Part shown: positions 47,311-60,065 of the stretch, one piece after another
How positions within the stretch are numbered: position 1 is the stretch's first letter
How the letters are laid out: every line of letters starts with the position of its first letter
Assembly (NCBI GenBank): GCA_020002185.1
Contig: CM034532.1
Span: forward strand, 46,209,506-46,273,505
Direction of reading: 5' to 3'
DNA from: Paraescarpia echinospica
Taxonomy: Eukaryota > Annelida > Polychaeta > Sabellida > Siboglinidae
Length of the DNA stretch: 64,000 nucleotides
The notes under the pieces: model-generated
What the model was told of the DNA's origin: nothing
What the model saw: the letters and a program-made list of their open reading frames with translations, nothing else
Databases searched by the model: none
Made by a program: the position numbers and the translations under genes

Positions 47311-48989
47311 TATCATATATCATGGACCTTTGCTTGAATATCACTTTTAATTTAATGCTGTGTGATCTCTGCACAGAATTGTCTCAGATTTAACAAGTTT
47401 GTTTAAAAGTTCAATGGTTTGATAACTGAGGAACAAAGAATTATCTAAGAGAACTTAAAGCATATTTATGTTTAAATTATATCAGTATTGTATGTTATAA
47501 TTTCAAGTGATTGGTAGAGCTACTGGTCACTGGCCAGTGTAGTCCATTGTGTTCTTGGAGTAGGCTTTATTGCAGGTGTGCCATTTCACACAAGACAAAT
47601 ACCTCTCTGTAATCCCTTTCGACTGACCAGCATTATATTTTGTACAGTTGACATTAGTGAGCTTCAATGCTTTTTAACTTATTGCTTCCAGTGGAGTGAT
47701 GTCACAAAATGTGTACATTTATAAATACAGGTGTATTTACATAACAAAATTGAAAATATACATTTATTGGTTACTTTCTGTTAAGGTTACCTGGATTGAA
47801 AAGTCACCATATTTTCACAGTGATCATAATAAATTAATGTGTCCACCGCTTCAGTGGCACATTTGTCCTGCAGACATTTGCTTGATCAGTTTATTGATTG
47901 ACTTTATAGATTTTCTTTATGCAATGACATTGCGTTGCCAGCCAGGTAAACTGAAATAGCATGTGGCAGACTACATGCTATGATCCCATTATAAAAGCCC
48001 ATTAATTTTCACATTTTCCACAGGGAAACAAAGTGTATTCCTCGACATGCTTTCTGTTATGTTCCGCAGGTCTTTGTTTCACGTGTCCTTAACAGGTCCA
48101 GACTGGCGCTGCAGTAGCCATGTAATCGTGATTATGGGTGCATTCATCAAGCAGGTATACCTGTTATGGAGCTTTGTTGGCGGGCTTATCTGCAGCTGAC
48201 TTGTTCTGACCTGACTGTATGTGTGCTTGTGGGTAGTAGCCTGTCTGTTGAATCACCCCCAAAGTCAGTTATTACTAAATCTTGTAGGTAAATATCCCAA
48301 CAAAGGGATTAGCGATTCTTATGTGCTGGGGAAATAATAACTTGGAATTAGTGGGCTAATCTGTAAATCTGGCATCCACTGTGGTTTCATGATGTTCGTG
48401 CTGTGCCATTCTTAGCACTGGCTGTCCAAGGTGGATTTGTAGTTACAAGACCTTCCGACTTGAACCTTTAAACATAAGAACATGCACCCACAAGCACATA
48501 TATTAAACATAATTGGACATGATTTCCTCTAACTAATATCTATCTTTTAAGAAAAAGAACTTGAATATTGTATTGACAAGATTACACAGTTTCAAACTGT
48601 AGATACTAATTTATAAATAAAACAACCAACATTTCAATAGTTGCACATTTTATTTTGAGACTGGGACCACTTTAGAACAATGCACGTTGATGTCCAAGAT
48701 TGATAACATTGATATCCAAAATTGCCATCCAAAGCATCAGCATTCAGATGTCGGATGAACAACAACAACAAAATTGGCTTATTGAGAATCCCAGTGAAAC
48801 TAATTAATTCAGACATATTCTCCCAGTATACATTTCTACTGTCGGGAGACAATTCTATTAATTGATTAATACAAATGTGCAACATTACGTGGAGATGTTC
48901 ATAAGATGGCTGTGATAATCTGGCATAGACCAAAGGAGTAGTATTACTACCCAAACAGGTTGCATTTATCCGCTTCACAGGCAACTGAG

Positions 48990-49650
48990 TAGCGAATGCT
49001 GACAGTTAAATGTCGCTGCGCGTAGCCGCGCCGATCGCGTTGCCCCGGCTAATAGGCCTTTCCGCGTTGACTGCCTGACAACTTGGCAGGATCTGTACCC
49101 GTTAGAAGCCCATTCCCAGAAACGTCACCGGTGGCATTTCCCTCGTAAGCTGCAGATCAGCATTCTGTGAACTGACATGTGTTGATCTCTGGATGCCCGG
49201 GATTTCTGCGCTTCGGCTGGGTCAATAGGCAGAGCTGACAGACTCCCTCGTAATCATTGAGAGACGGCCGAATTAGCCGCCACTGGCCATGATTGGCGTA
49301 CATGGTGGACAACTTCTTTTTTCCATTCATAAATATATAAAACCAGAACATTTTCGTGTCGCTTTTAGAATCGATCCACTGAATAGTTAGCGGCGGTTAT
49401 TTATATTGCCCGATTTCTGTGGCATTAGTTTACGGAAGTCTGGACTGAAATAACGGCGGTAATTTAATTAGTGATTATGAAATATTTATGTAATTATCAA
49501 TAAAAGTGTAGCAATGATGAGGCTGTTAATTAAGGCAAGGCAGAGTTTCCATTTCGCACGGCGCGATTACACCATGCAGCTGGTCATCTTGTGCTAATTA
49601 ACCTTTTAAAGGCGCCGCAGTTTGATATTTAATTAACAACTATGATTTGG
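48990..49650. promoter_or_regulatory. CpG-richer patch, candidate intronic enhancer
   Basis: Within CpG-poor surroundings this patch keeps many CpGs (for example GCTGCGCGTAGCCGCGCCGA at 49014-49033) and has a high density of homeodomain-type cores (TAATTA and related words near 49451, 49533, 49595, 49631 and 49680). Retained CpG inside a methylated gene body suggests an unmethylated, active element. No coding frame is convincing. Confidence 0.35.
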
Positions 49651-50759
49651 TGGGAATTTACGGATAAGTCATCTGATAATTTAATTACAATGCAGAAGAT
49701 TATAGCCAACCTGTGCTCTTGACAGAACTTGTTCAGGCGATTCAGGTCTGTTGTTGTGTATTGAATCGGGAGACTCAGAAATAGAGGAGAGGTCTTTGTT
49801 GCGCTCAAGAGGTGTGCATTGATCACCGCCTTGCCTGAGCAGTTCTACAGCATGTTTGTGCAGTGATTAATTTGTCAGTCTTCCACAAAGCTGCTGAAGA
49901 CAAGTATGCCTGTTTGGTGCAAACTCTTCTATTAAGCTCTATAGGAATTAAGCCACCCCTGCCGGTTTAACACATGTATTAGTAATCATGCCTGTATTAA
50001 TTGCTAAAACCAAGTGGTGAAGTTCCTTATGTATTTATTTTGATGCATAGCAGCTACTTTAACACAACATATTGCAATACAATAGCAACATTATGCATGA
50101 CTAGTGTGCTCAATTATATTTTTTGGCAGTTTATTTTTTATAGATTCACTTCAGTGAAGTAACACAATAGCTACAGGTATTAGCTAGAGATTGCATATAG
50201 TACTATTTATGTGACAAAGCACACAAATTCTTTTTTAAATGTCTCAAATTTCCTAATAAGACGTATATGTAATTATTCATGTGTGATTTTATTTTCTAAC
50301 CGCCAACTGAGTATACACAATGTTCAAAATGAAGAGTTGAAGTGATCCAGAAAATGTATGTGTTTGGAACGCAAGTAACTTGTTTTATTTTTGTCATATT
50401 GTTCATTTTAAATTGACAAGTAGTTTGGTACAGAACGAAACATTTGGTTTCACAGAATTTTCTTTTTTCACAACAGATAAATGTAATAAAATAATTGTAT
50501 TTCAGCCATAGTGATAATAAAACCACTTATTGTTCTGATAAAGCAAAAATGTTTCTATATCAGCCGATTTTTGTGGAGATAAAAATTTACTGTCCATTTA
50601 CTGGCAATATAAAGCTAACAAACTGAGCATCCTAAAAATATCATATCGTAAAATATGTTTTATTGTAATATAGTGTTACAATAAAATAGTGTTAGAAGGT
50701 TGCGTAATTAATTAATAAAGGAAGCCAATATTCAGTGTTTGCCTGACATTAAGCCAGGA

Positions 50760-50777
50760 GGGGAGGGGAGGGGAGGG
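50760..50777 (+). repeat. G-quadruplex motif
   Basis: Four G runs separated by single A: GGGGAGGGGAGGGGAGGG. A second G-rich patch (GCAGGGGGAGGGGGAG) lies at about 50814-50829, and GGGGGTCTTC occurs twice nearby. Confidence 0.85.
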
Positions 50778-50929
50778 AAAGAAGGGGAAATTTACGGGGG
50801 TCTTCCAGCCAAGCAGGGGGAGGGGGAGAATTGTGGGGGTCTTCATGTGAATAGACACACTGGCTCTCAGACTTAGACAGATGACAAACAGTGTTTTCTG
50901 GACACCTTCACGAAAATTAGCGAGGGAGT

Positions 50930-51500
50930 TGAGGTCCCTTGTGATGCAGTCGCTGTCCTTGAAACTGGATCCGTGCGAAGGAACGTCCCTGATCCATTTC
51001 AGAGGTTCAGAAATTGGACCTTAATTGTAGCATGGTAGAGTTACTGACAGCTGTGACCTTGCCAGGTGCTACCACCTTGTCGGGCTGCATTATCCCAGCA
51101 ATTGGCTGCGACGGCACATCTCGTGTAAAATAACAGACTCATCACTAAGTTTCACGCTGCTAGATGGAGATGAAATCAGCGTGTCCCGTGACTGAATGGT
51201 TGCGTAATTTGCCTGCGATGACAATGATAACTAATGGTTATTTTGCGCCAAACACTGCATCACATGTGGCGTAAGTGTGAGACGGGTTATATTCCTGTAA
51301 GATTGGCCTGCGTTCATCCGTCAAGTTTGTCAACAGTTATTTATATTTCATGAGTTTACGCGCCGGTTTGTTACTTAATAAATGTGTCGATTCTACACGT
51401 GTTGTCAGCTGGCTGTTTCGCCTTGACGTTGGGAATCATTTACAGTTTGTGGGGGAAGGTCAGAGGTCGTGTCACTTAGTGCCCGCAGAGTTTCATTAAA
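50930..51500. promoter_or_regulatory. CpG-retaining complex patch, candidate regulatory element
   Basis: Unique, high-complexity sequence with more CpGs than its flanks (TTTACGCGCCGG near 51355, GCGACGGCAC near 51108). No frame stands out. Regulatory function is inferred only from composition. Confidence 0.25.
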
Positions 51501-51811
51501 AATTAAGGAGAACCAAATTGTCTTACGCTGGACTTAAGACAATTGGAGGAAGGTCAAAATATGCTTTGTTCACCAGAAAATGGACAGATTCGGGCTTGAT
51601 GGCAAATTATGTCAATGCTACTATCACAACACTATTATGTCCTTTTATTATTCATGATAACATCAAAGTGATTGATTGTGATCAAGGCTACATTTTATAA
51701 TTATGTTGTAACTGGTCCTGAATGCTTAATCTTTGGTCCACGTCCTATCCTGCCATCAGTCCTGGTTTAAATTGTAGCACAAGCTCTGATAATTTAGTGC
51801 AGTCGATGCAT

Positions 51812-52295
51812 TAAAATACAAAGTTGAAATACAATACAAAATACATGACATAGTCAAAATATGAAGTTGATATACATTATAAAGTCAAAATACATTTGGT
51901 AATCAATTTACAATACAAAGTCAAAATACATTTGGTAGTCAATTTACAATGTAAAGTTGAAATATGGTAAAATGTTGAAATACAGTATAAGATAAAAATA
52001 CAATATCAAGGCAAAATATAGTACTATGTCAAAATACAAAACAATAGTAAGTCTGAAAACAGTACATCAAAATAGAATGCAATATCAAACTACAGTGCTA
52101 AGTCAAAATACCATCCAAAGTCAAAATACAATACAACATCAAAATATAATAAAAATAAAAAAGTCAATACATCACATCACCATAAAATACAAAGTCAAAA
52201 TACAGCACCATGTCAAAATACAATACAGAATCAGAATACAACACAATCAAAACACAATAAAATATAATACCATAATATGAACACAAAATCAAACA
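51812..52295. repeat. degenerate AAAGTCAAAATACA repeat region
   Basis: Words close to AAAGTCAAAATACAATAC recur irregularly, every 15-30 bp, through about 480 bp with strong A bias on the plus strand. An apparent plus-strand frame (52026-52280, Lys/Gln/Ile/His-rich) is a by-product. Confidence 0.85.
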
Positions 52296-54234
52296 CCTGC
52301 TGCCATCTTGTAATGAGTCATTTCATTCCTCCTGACCACATCACTGACAACATTTTCATCAGCACAGATGGGTTGACAGGGTTGGGAGTACATTATCCCA
52401 CCTGTTCATGCAGGGATAATGACTGGGAAGGGTGGGTACTGCCCAGGTGCCATTATCCAAATGAACTCAGACACCCACTGTCTGTGTAGTGGTGCTCATG
52501 ATACAAGGCAGTAATTTAAAACCTGGACAACTGTATTGATCTTGTAGTACAATCAATACGTGACTAATTCCTCGCCCAATTATGACCAGCGTGTAATGCA
52601 GCTGTACATCTTTGTTTTATTAAGTGAATTACATATTTTGACAGTTTTTTCAATTTGTGATAATAGATTTCACCGATCAATTAATTAAAAGTATGTAAAT
52701 GTTACTGAGAGATGAAATGGGATTTATGAAATGATAATTGAGTAATAAAATACTTATATAAACAACAATGATAGGTCTAATACAATAATTGTGTGTTGTT
52801 AGGAATAATAATGACTGTACCATAAAGTTAAAGATGAATATAATACGTGTTATAGATCAAAAGTGTGACTAAAATGAGTATGCCATTGTGTAAAAGTAAG
52901 CCTATACTATCCACAGTAACAAACATAAATTCACAGAGAAATTCATAGTAAACTGATAGAAAATATCTGATAAGGTAAAAACACCAATTTAGGACATTAT
53001 GGTATTTCCGCATTATCTTACTTATCCACTTTGCATCCTAGTTGCTGCTTAAGGCCACACTAAAGACGTGCTGCAGATAAGCTGCTCATTGGTAGGACAA
53101 AAAGCAAACTTCCTTCAGCTTTGCAATAAAAGTCTCCGACCATCTTTGACATGTGTACCGGATGCCTTAGTGCAGTCTAAAAGGTCAGAACAGAGAAGTA
53201 TGGAAACGCGTCTGATAATTATCATGAAGAGAGTAAAAAGACAGATCTAATGGACAATAAACAAAGTAATGCTTCATGATAACAATGAACTATAAGAAGA
53301 ATACATGAGAAAAAGTGAGGGTAGATGGTGAAAGCAAGATTGGAGATAGGTGAAGTTAGTATCATAGGTTGACCCTGGTGTGTAGGAAGGAAGGGTAGAT
53401 TAAGGAGTAGATAGATGAATTGGTGGAATTGTCTCACAGACATTGATGTCATGAAGGGTCTTCATCCAGGGGTAGATCACAAAAAGGGGTGAATTGATAA
53501 TGAGGCCGAATAAGACAGTTGTCTCAGGTGGACAGAATTCAATAAAGTCTAATTCTCCATCGCAAGTACGCAGGCGCTCCAGTAACCCTCCTGGCAGAAA
53601 TGATTTCTGTGTGTTTGTTTTGCATAAAACCTTTCATTGGTAAAGTGGAAAGCGCAGGGTAATTGTGATGTGATGACTGCGCTATTTAGCCTATTCATGG
53701 GGGCGTTGCGCATGGGAAATGTGATATGTCATTGAAAGGGTAAATTATGTACACTGCAAACTGTGAAGTCATGGGAACGGCGCAAGGGTACCAGGGCTGA
53801 ATCGATGCACTGCGATGTGGTTTCATGCAGTGGTGGTTTTGGACTGTACATATTATTAAATTTAACTGCCATAGCTTGTCATGAGTGGGTTGTTCTTGGT
53901 AGGAAATAGAACTAGTGCTCATGCACGAACATGGATATCTTACTCGTGGATGTGGGTATTCAAAGTGGATTAACACTGCTTTGAATGAAAAAAATGCAGC
54001 TTATTGTATCTATATCATTGTGTCAATTTCTTTCTCACTGAACATAAAAAAAGAACACAAATTTACATTGAAAATTATTATTTCAATTAGCTGTGTGAAC
54101 TACTATAACTGATTTTTAGTTTTAATTATTGAATTAGGAGAAATCTGACCAGTTAGTGAAATCTGATCGTAACAGTTTTCCCGATACACATGGATTTGAT
54201 CTAGAAAGGGGCATAACATTAATGGGCATAACAT

Positions 54235-54420
54235 TAATATATATATATTATCATATATTATTGTTATACAGTTATATAATAATTAAATATATATATATAT
54301 ATCAATAATAAGGTATCAGTAATTATATTTCAGTAATTATATATCCATATAATAATATTAAAACAAATTAATTATAATACATTAATTTATGGCTAACTTT
54401 ATATAATTATTACACCCATT
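54235..54420. repeat. AT-rich low-complexity tract
   Basis: TATATA, TAATTA and ATAATTAT words with almost no G or C for about 180 bp. A short direct repeat GGGCATAACATTAAT occurs just before it (about 54209-54238). Confidence 0.8.
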
Positions 54421-55567
54421 CAACATCAATTAAAGAAGATCAATCAGTACAAGATCTGTAAAGAAACAATGTTATCTTAATTTGTTTATTGTGTATTTAA
54501 GTGAGCTAGCCACCACCTGAGCTGGAGTAGACTAAGAGGAGGCAATGGAGACAAGATGAGACTTGAGTGCTTCCTCAAGTGGCCCACTAACCCTACCTGT
54601 TTCTCTAATCACTGGGTGATTACTGCCAGAACTTTGGCAATGTTAAGTACTAGTGTTTGTTTATGGCTGGAGTGTGCAGAGACCCTCTCACCTGTTCCAT
54701 AACCCTGTAACTGGAACGTTTCAGCCTGTCACCCCTTAGCAGACCGCATGCCTTCCTTGTGTCTTCACATTGCTCCGGCCTACTGTTTATTGGCTTAGAT
54801 TTCTGATAGCTGTTGCAGCAACTGGCAGTGTTGTTTTTGTATGGTAGATTATTTCGGTGCTGACATTGCTATCTGTGAGTTAGTTACTAAGTGACGGTTT
54901 TTATTTTGTTCATTTAATTACATTTTTATGGTTATGGTTACTGTTTGCCAACAAGGGATTAGATTGGTGGCTCACTAGATTATGTATAAAGGGCTTGTTT
55001 CATTTTGTATCAGGTTTCAAAAGCTTGTTTCGAAAAACACATGTTACAAATTTTAACTAACATGAAACATCGGTATAACAACCATGTGCCATGGAAACCA
55101 AAGAAGCAGTCGGAAGTATAAAATTTGTCCTTTTAAAAACGACTGCCCATTAGAACCAAGTCTCATAGTAGAATTTATTCATGTACATCCATTTTTAAAC
55201 AAAACATTGTCTGTTGCATCCAAGTCTTGCAATTGCAGGGTTTATCACTACAAGTCCACCATAGATTTATGACCAGCCCAGCGTGGATGGAAGGAGGCAA
55301 TGCTGCATTGGGAAACCGGTCCCAGGAGTGCAGATGTCTCCTTGTACACCAAGGATGATGGCAGGATTAACCCACAGGGCCAGCTGAGCTCTGTGGTCCA
55401 GGCCCCAGTCTACCAGGGTGGCAGCCAGGAGTGGCTCTCATGTCTTCCTGGCATTCTCTTCCCTCCTGGGACAGCTAATTCCATCAACACTAACTGCTGT
55501 TGCATTCAATTAGGCCCTCCAATGCCAGGAAGGGCTCCATCACTGCAGTGTTGGCAGACAACAGTGC

Positions 55568-55860
55568 TCTTCAAAGCGCTCACAATAGTTGTAGCCGTTT
55601 CCAGCTGACAATTAGCATATTGTTACGGCGAGCGAGATGGCAGAATGTGCGTGGGGTTTGTGATGTTATTATTCGTTTTGTCAAAGTGCATGGCAGCACG
55701 ATCGCAGGGAACAGGTGGACGTTGTATGGTCATCTCGCTTTTCAAAGCATTTTCGCACTAGTTGTAGCTGTTTCCAGCTTGAACTATCAAGTTGTTATCA
55801 GGTGAACAGTCACAGGTGGCAATGTCTGTGGGTTATGGGATATTATAATTATGATTCCTT
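55568..55860. repeat. diverged tandem duplication, about 170-bp period
   Basis: Two segments align: the first starts near 55569 with TTCAAAGCGCTCACAATAGT then TGTAGCCGTTTCCAGCT; the second starts near 55741 with TTCAAAGCATTTTCGCACTA then GTTGTAGCTGTTTCCAGCTT. Further pairs are GTGGGGTTTGTGATGTTATT and GTGGGTTATGGGATATTATA. The patch keeps more CpG than its surroundings. It may be a duplicated regulatory element. The frame 55500-55805 across it is unassigned. Confidence 0.6.
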
Positions 55861-58434
55861 TCTCGATGAGCATACAGGCGAGTAGTGCAGGGGTATGCAT
55901 GTCATGTTGCAAACTGAAGCACATTATTCAGTTTTCCACTGGTTAGCATTTCTGAAGGATTGGTCTTTATTTCCGAAAGATACGTTTTATTTTGTGGACG
56001 TTTGTAGTTTTTAGTCTTCTTCAGTGATGTACAGTAAAAATTAGTATTATTTCTTTCACCTTGAGTAACATATTTTGTAATTCAAGTCTTGACAAGGGAG
56101 TCACTTGTATCCAAGCATTATCAATGGTCTGTGATTTTACACTCAAGGCCAGCAATGGCAGTTACGTAAATAACTACCAATTCACAATGCAATTGATATC
56201 CTCTTTGAAATTATTTTTATACCTGCAAAGGTAAAAGCTTAGCCTTGACGTAAATTACTTTTGGGGCCACATTAAAGTCGCCTGACCAACTACCTCCAGT
56301 CATTTCTTGTGTTCATTGACCTGAAAATTAGCCTGGATTGCGAGAAGATGTCTGATTACGTCCTATCATGCTAACATGTGTTGCTGACTCTATTAATCAC
56401 TGCCCGGCTAAGATCATACAACGATATCATGATTGAATTATATCAGCATCAGGGGAGAAGCATCTCTTGTGAGCAACATCCAAGGCGTCTCCTTTTCCCA
56501 TCCCTGCAGCAGGCTCCGCAGCCAGCAACCAGTCAACAATGTGAACAATGCTTGCCTTGACTGTTCTGGTGGATTCTCTATAGTGCTTTCCTGCCAGGTG
56601 CTATGGGTGTCAGAGTCATATTTCTCGCATTCCTTCATGGCAGTGCCATCGCTCCTGCTGGTGTTGGGTCTTCACACAGACAAAAACTGGACACGTGGCT
56701 GGCTATATCTGTGCAAGAATGTCACATTTGTCTGTCTGTGGTTGCGTGCGCTTTGTAACTTATGATTAATCTGATCATTTGTTATTCCACTGAAGGGTTA
56801 TGTATGTTTATACCCAGCGCTGTGTGGGATCTTTTGCTTCCCCGTGCATGGGCTCGTGGTATAGGGAATAAACTGGCTTCAGTGCCTACGCTGCCTAAGG
56901 TTTGAAACAGCAACAAGTGGACTCTAACCATGTTCTCTCAATCGACCATCCCTTGCTGTATCCACCCGTATAGATACATATATAAATACAGGTACACACA
57001 CTAACATGTGGATGAAGGTTAGAATAAGAAACAGCTAATATTGCAGAGAAGATTACACAATATAATCAGTGCTGAATGGACCGCTGAAGAAAACAAAGGA
57101 GATTGTGAAGAAATGATGTGTAAGATCGTGATCGAGACATGACAGATGGGCAAGCAGGATGGCAGAGAGAAAGACATGCCATGATGAAGTGAGACCTTTG
57201 TCCTACTGTAGTGTGGAAGAGATTGACTGATGATGTTGAGTGTGATGACGATCACTATCAAATAGTGGATTAGATTCCAGTGAATGGAGACAACCTGTTT
57301 CTGCCACATGACTGCCTCGGACTCTCTATCATTACTCGGTGTTATTTATTCTATAATAAAACAGCTTTTAGCATCTTATGCATGCATTCACCTGGATGTT
57401 GTAAATGTCAAATTTATCATCATTCATTATTATTATTACCAGTTATTGTTATTAAATCATCCTAATTAATCACCTTAGTCTCTGTACTTCAACGTGGATG
57501 TTTTTCAGTAGATAAAGTCATCAGGCTTTGCCCTTGATGCTAACATGCTTCCTTTGTTGATTCACACATCACGGGAATCATTAAATCCTCTTATATGCTG
57601 GATTATTATCTTGCATCAACCATTAAAAGTACAATGTCCATTCCTTATTTTATTAACAGTACTTATATGATGTTCTTAATACTTGGATAAATATGCTGAA
57701 TGTACACTGCCCGTCAAATTGTGTTTATTACGCCAGAAACATTGCTTGCGTTTTGAATGTTGGACCCATAAAATGTTCAAATTGCAATTACCTTTGAAGT
57801 TGATAGGTTCCCACACATCAGCCCACAATGTCGGGTGAAGTACAACTAATTCAGCATGCTTCCTGCTAATAATTAATTATCTAACGGAACAGCCTCCCTT
57901 TAACATATTGGACATCTGACCAGGGCAATTTTTAATTATCATCATCAACATGTTTTACGACTGTTGCGACAATGCCTCCTGGTGGCCGTGAATGGGTTAA
58001 TGCAGCAAAGACTTCATGGAAGTTGATAGATGACTCGCGGTTCCTGGTCGGGCTGGCATATACATGATAGATGGCGTCGCTGTTGGACAACGTAGACAGG
58101 TCAGACAGTAAAGGTAGCATGCGCATCTCTCTCCAGTGTCCGTCTGTCTCGATGGACAGTGCTCGGCCATTATGTGGTGACCTCAGAGTGGTCATCCACC
58201 TTGCGTACTCTGGCCGGCCGTGGATTGACCAGTGGGCAGTGATGGGAAGTGTGCTAAGAAATCTGCATTATTTAGAAGACTATCACATGTTAATTGTAGT
58301 AATGATGATGATGATTATTATTCTGATTATCATGATATAATGAGCATAATTAATGGGGTAATTTAGTGGCTGATGACTTCCTCTGCTGGGAAATGTTTAT
58401 TCTCCAGTGGGGTGACTAGGGTGAATATTGAGGA

Positions 58435-58485
58435 TGATGATGGTAATGATGAAGGTAATGATGATGATGATGATGATGATTTAAT
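58435..58485. repeat. (GAT)n trinucleotide repeat
   Basis: GATGATGATG runs interrupted by GGTAAT and GAAGGTAAT. A shorter ATGATGATGATG lies at 58302-58315. Confidence 0.9.
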
Positions 58486-59097
58486 GACAGAAAGCAATGT
58501 TCAACTTCACTAATAACAATAAATAATAATAAATTACACACTAATTATTTTTGTATCCAGGTAAAAACCTCTTAGGCTTTTTCCAATTAAAATAAGTAAC
58601 ACCAAATTGTTAATAAATTATAATAACAGCAGTAATGAGTTTAGTTAGAATAATAATAATAATAATACATATTAATAAATGACTAAACAAATTATATGTG
58701 AGATCACTACACAGACCCATCCATTTTGGCATGACAACAGTTTGACCTTGTTATGTCATTCGTGTTAATCCATTCTTGCGATGCTGAACGGTGCATTTTA
58801 GAGCTGTTTCCTTGGTTGTTTGTGCAGCTGCACAAGGTGGTGGTGTTTCTGGCATTTGTCCTTGTCCAGTTGGCAAGCGATCATAGATTGTAAGGTGTTG
58901 TTGGACCACCTATGCTGGTTACTTTATTGTCTGGTCTAAAACTGCTGTGTTTAGGTGGCAGCAAGATGTGGGCATAATTTTTTATGAGTTCCTGTTTTCT
59001 TCAGGCTTACCGTAATCTAATATGAAAAAATTACATTAATGAACTAAGCAACCACTTGTACACTCATAAAGAATGTTCATATCTCCACGATACATAT

Positions 59098-59245
59098 GCT
59101 ATATATATATATATGTACATATATATATATAGAATTCATACCCTGGGGTACAATGCAATGTTTATTCTATATATATATAATTCATTTCATACCCTTGGGT
59201 ATTTGTAATGTGTAGAATCCATACTCTGGGATAAATATTCCAGTG
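59098..59245. repeat. TA runs with repeated ATTCATACCCTGGGGTA-type words
   Basis: TA runs alternate with three related words (ATTCATACCCTGGGGTA, TTCATACCCTTGGGTA, ATCCATACTCTGGGATA), a degenerate tandem repeat with a period of about 60-70 bp. Confidence 0.65.
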
Positions 59246-59352
59246 AGTCCATATTCCACCTGACACTGGTCTCAGTGAGCGGCAGCACTCAGAAAGTGAA
59301 CATAATCAGCAATAAAGACATTTGGTTTGACTTCCTGGCTGATGGAGGGGCC

Positions 59353-60065
59353 TAGGGCAGTTGTCAGTAGTGGGAAATGGACTGAGGCATGCATCAAAGG
59401 TAAGCAGGAGTCCCTAATCTGCTGTCAAGGACAACTGGGCTTGTTGATTCACCCTGTGGACAGGGGACACTGGTAGTGATGATAATGATTGTGTCTACTA
59501 CAATCTCAGCTGTTTAATATGATTGTTATTGCCTAGCCAGCCCAGTAATGAAACAGGCACATCTGGGGTAGGGGTCGATTGAGTCTCATGTACAAGTCCT
59601 CTTGATGAAAGCTCATCCTCTTGTTTAGTGACACACCACGTCCTTTTGCTTGACGTCACATCTTACATAATTCACGGCATTCCCGCCGTCGACACAGACA
59701 ATTTGTCATAGGGCAGTTGTCAGTAGTGGGAAATGGACTGAGGCATGCATCAAAGGTAAGCAGGAGTCCCTAATCTGCTGTCAAGGACAACTGGGCTTGT
59801 TGATTCATCCTGTGGACAGGGGACACTGGTAGTGATGATAATGATTGTGTCTACTACAATCTCAGCTGTTTAATATGATTGTTATTGCCTAGCCAGCCCA
59901 GTAATGAAACAGGCACATCTGGGGTAGGGGTCGATTGAGTCTCATGTACAAGTCCTCTTGATGAAAGCTCATCCTCTTGTTTAGTGACACACCACGTCCT
60001 TTTGCTTGACGTCACATCTTACATAATTCACGGCATTCCCGCCGTCGACACAGACAATTTGTCAT
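59353..60065. repeat. 356-bp tandem duplication, two copies
   Basis: Copies 59353-59708 and 59709-60064 are identical by eye except for one base (TTCACCC against TTCATCC, near 59452/59808). Each carries one TGACGTCA (59651-59658 and 60007-60014). It is unique sequence, not a recognised transposon. The lack of divergence means a very recent duplication, a polymorphism or an assembly artefact. Confidence 0.96.
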
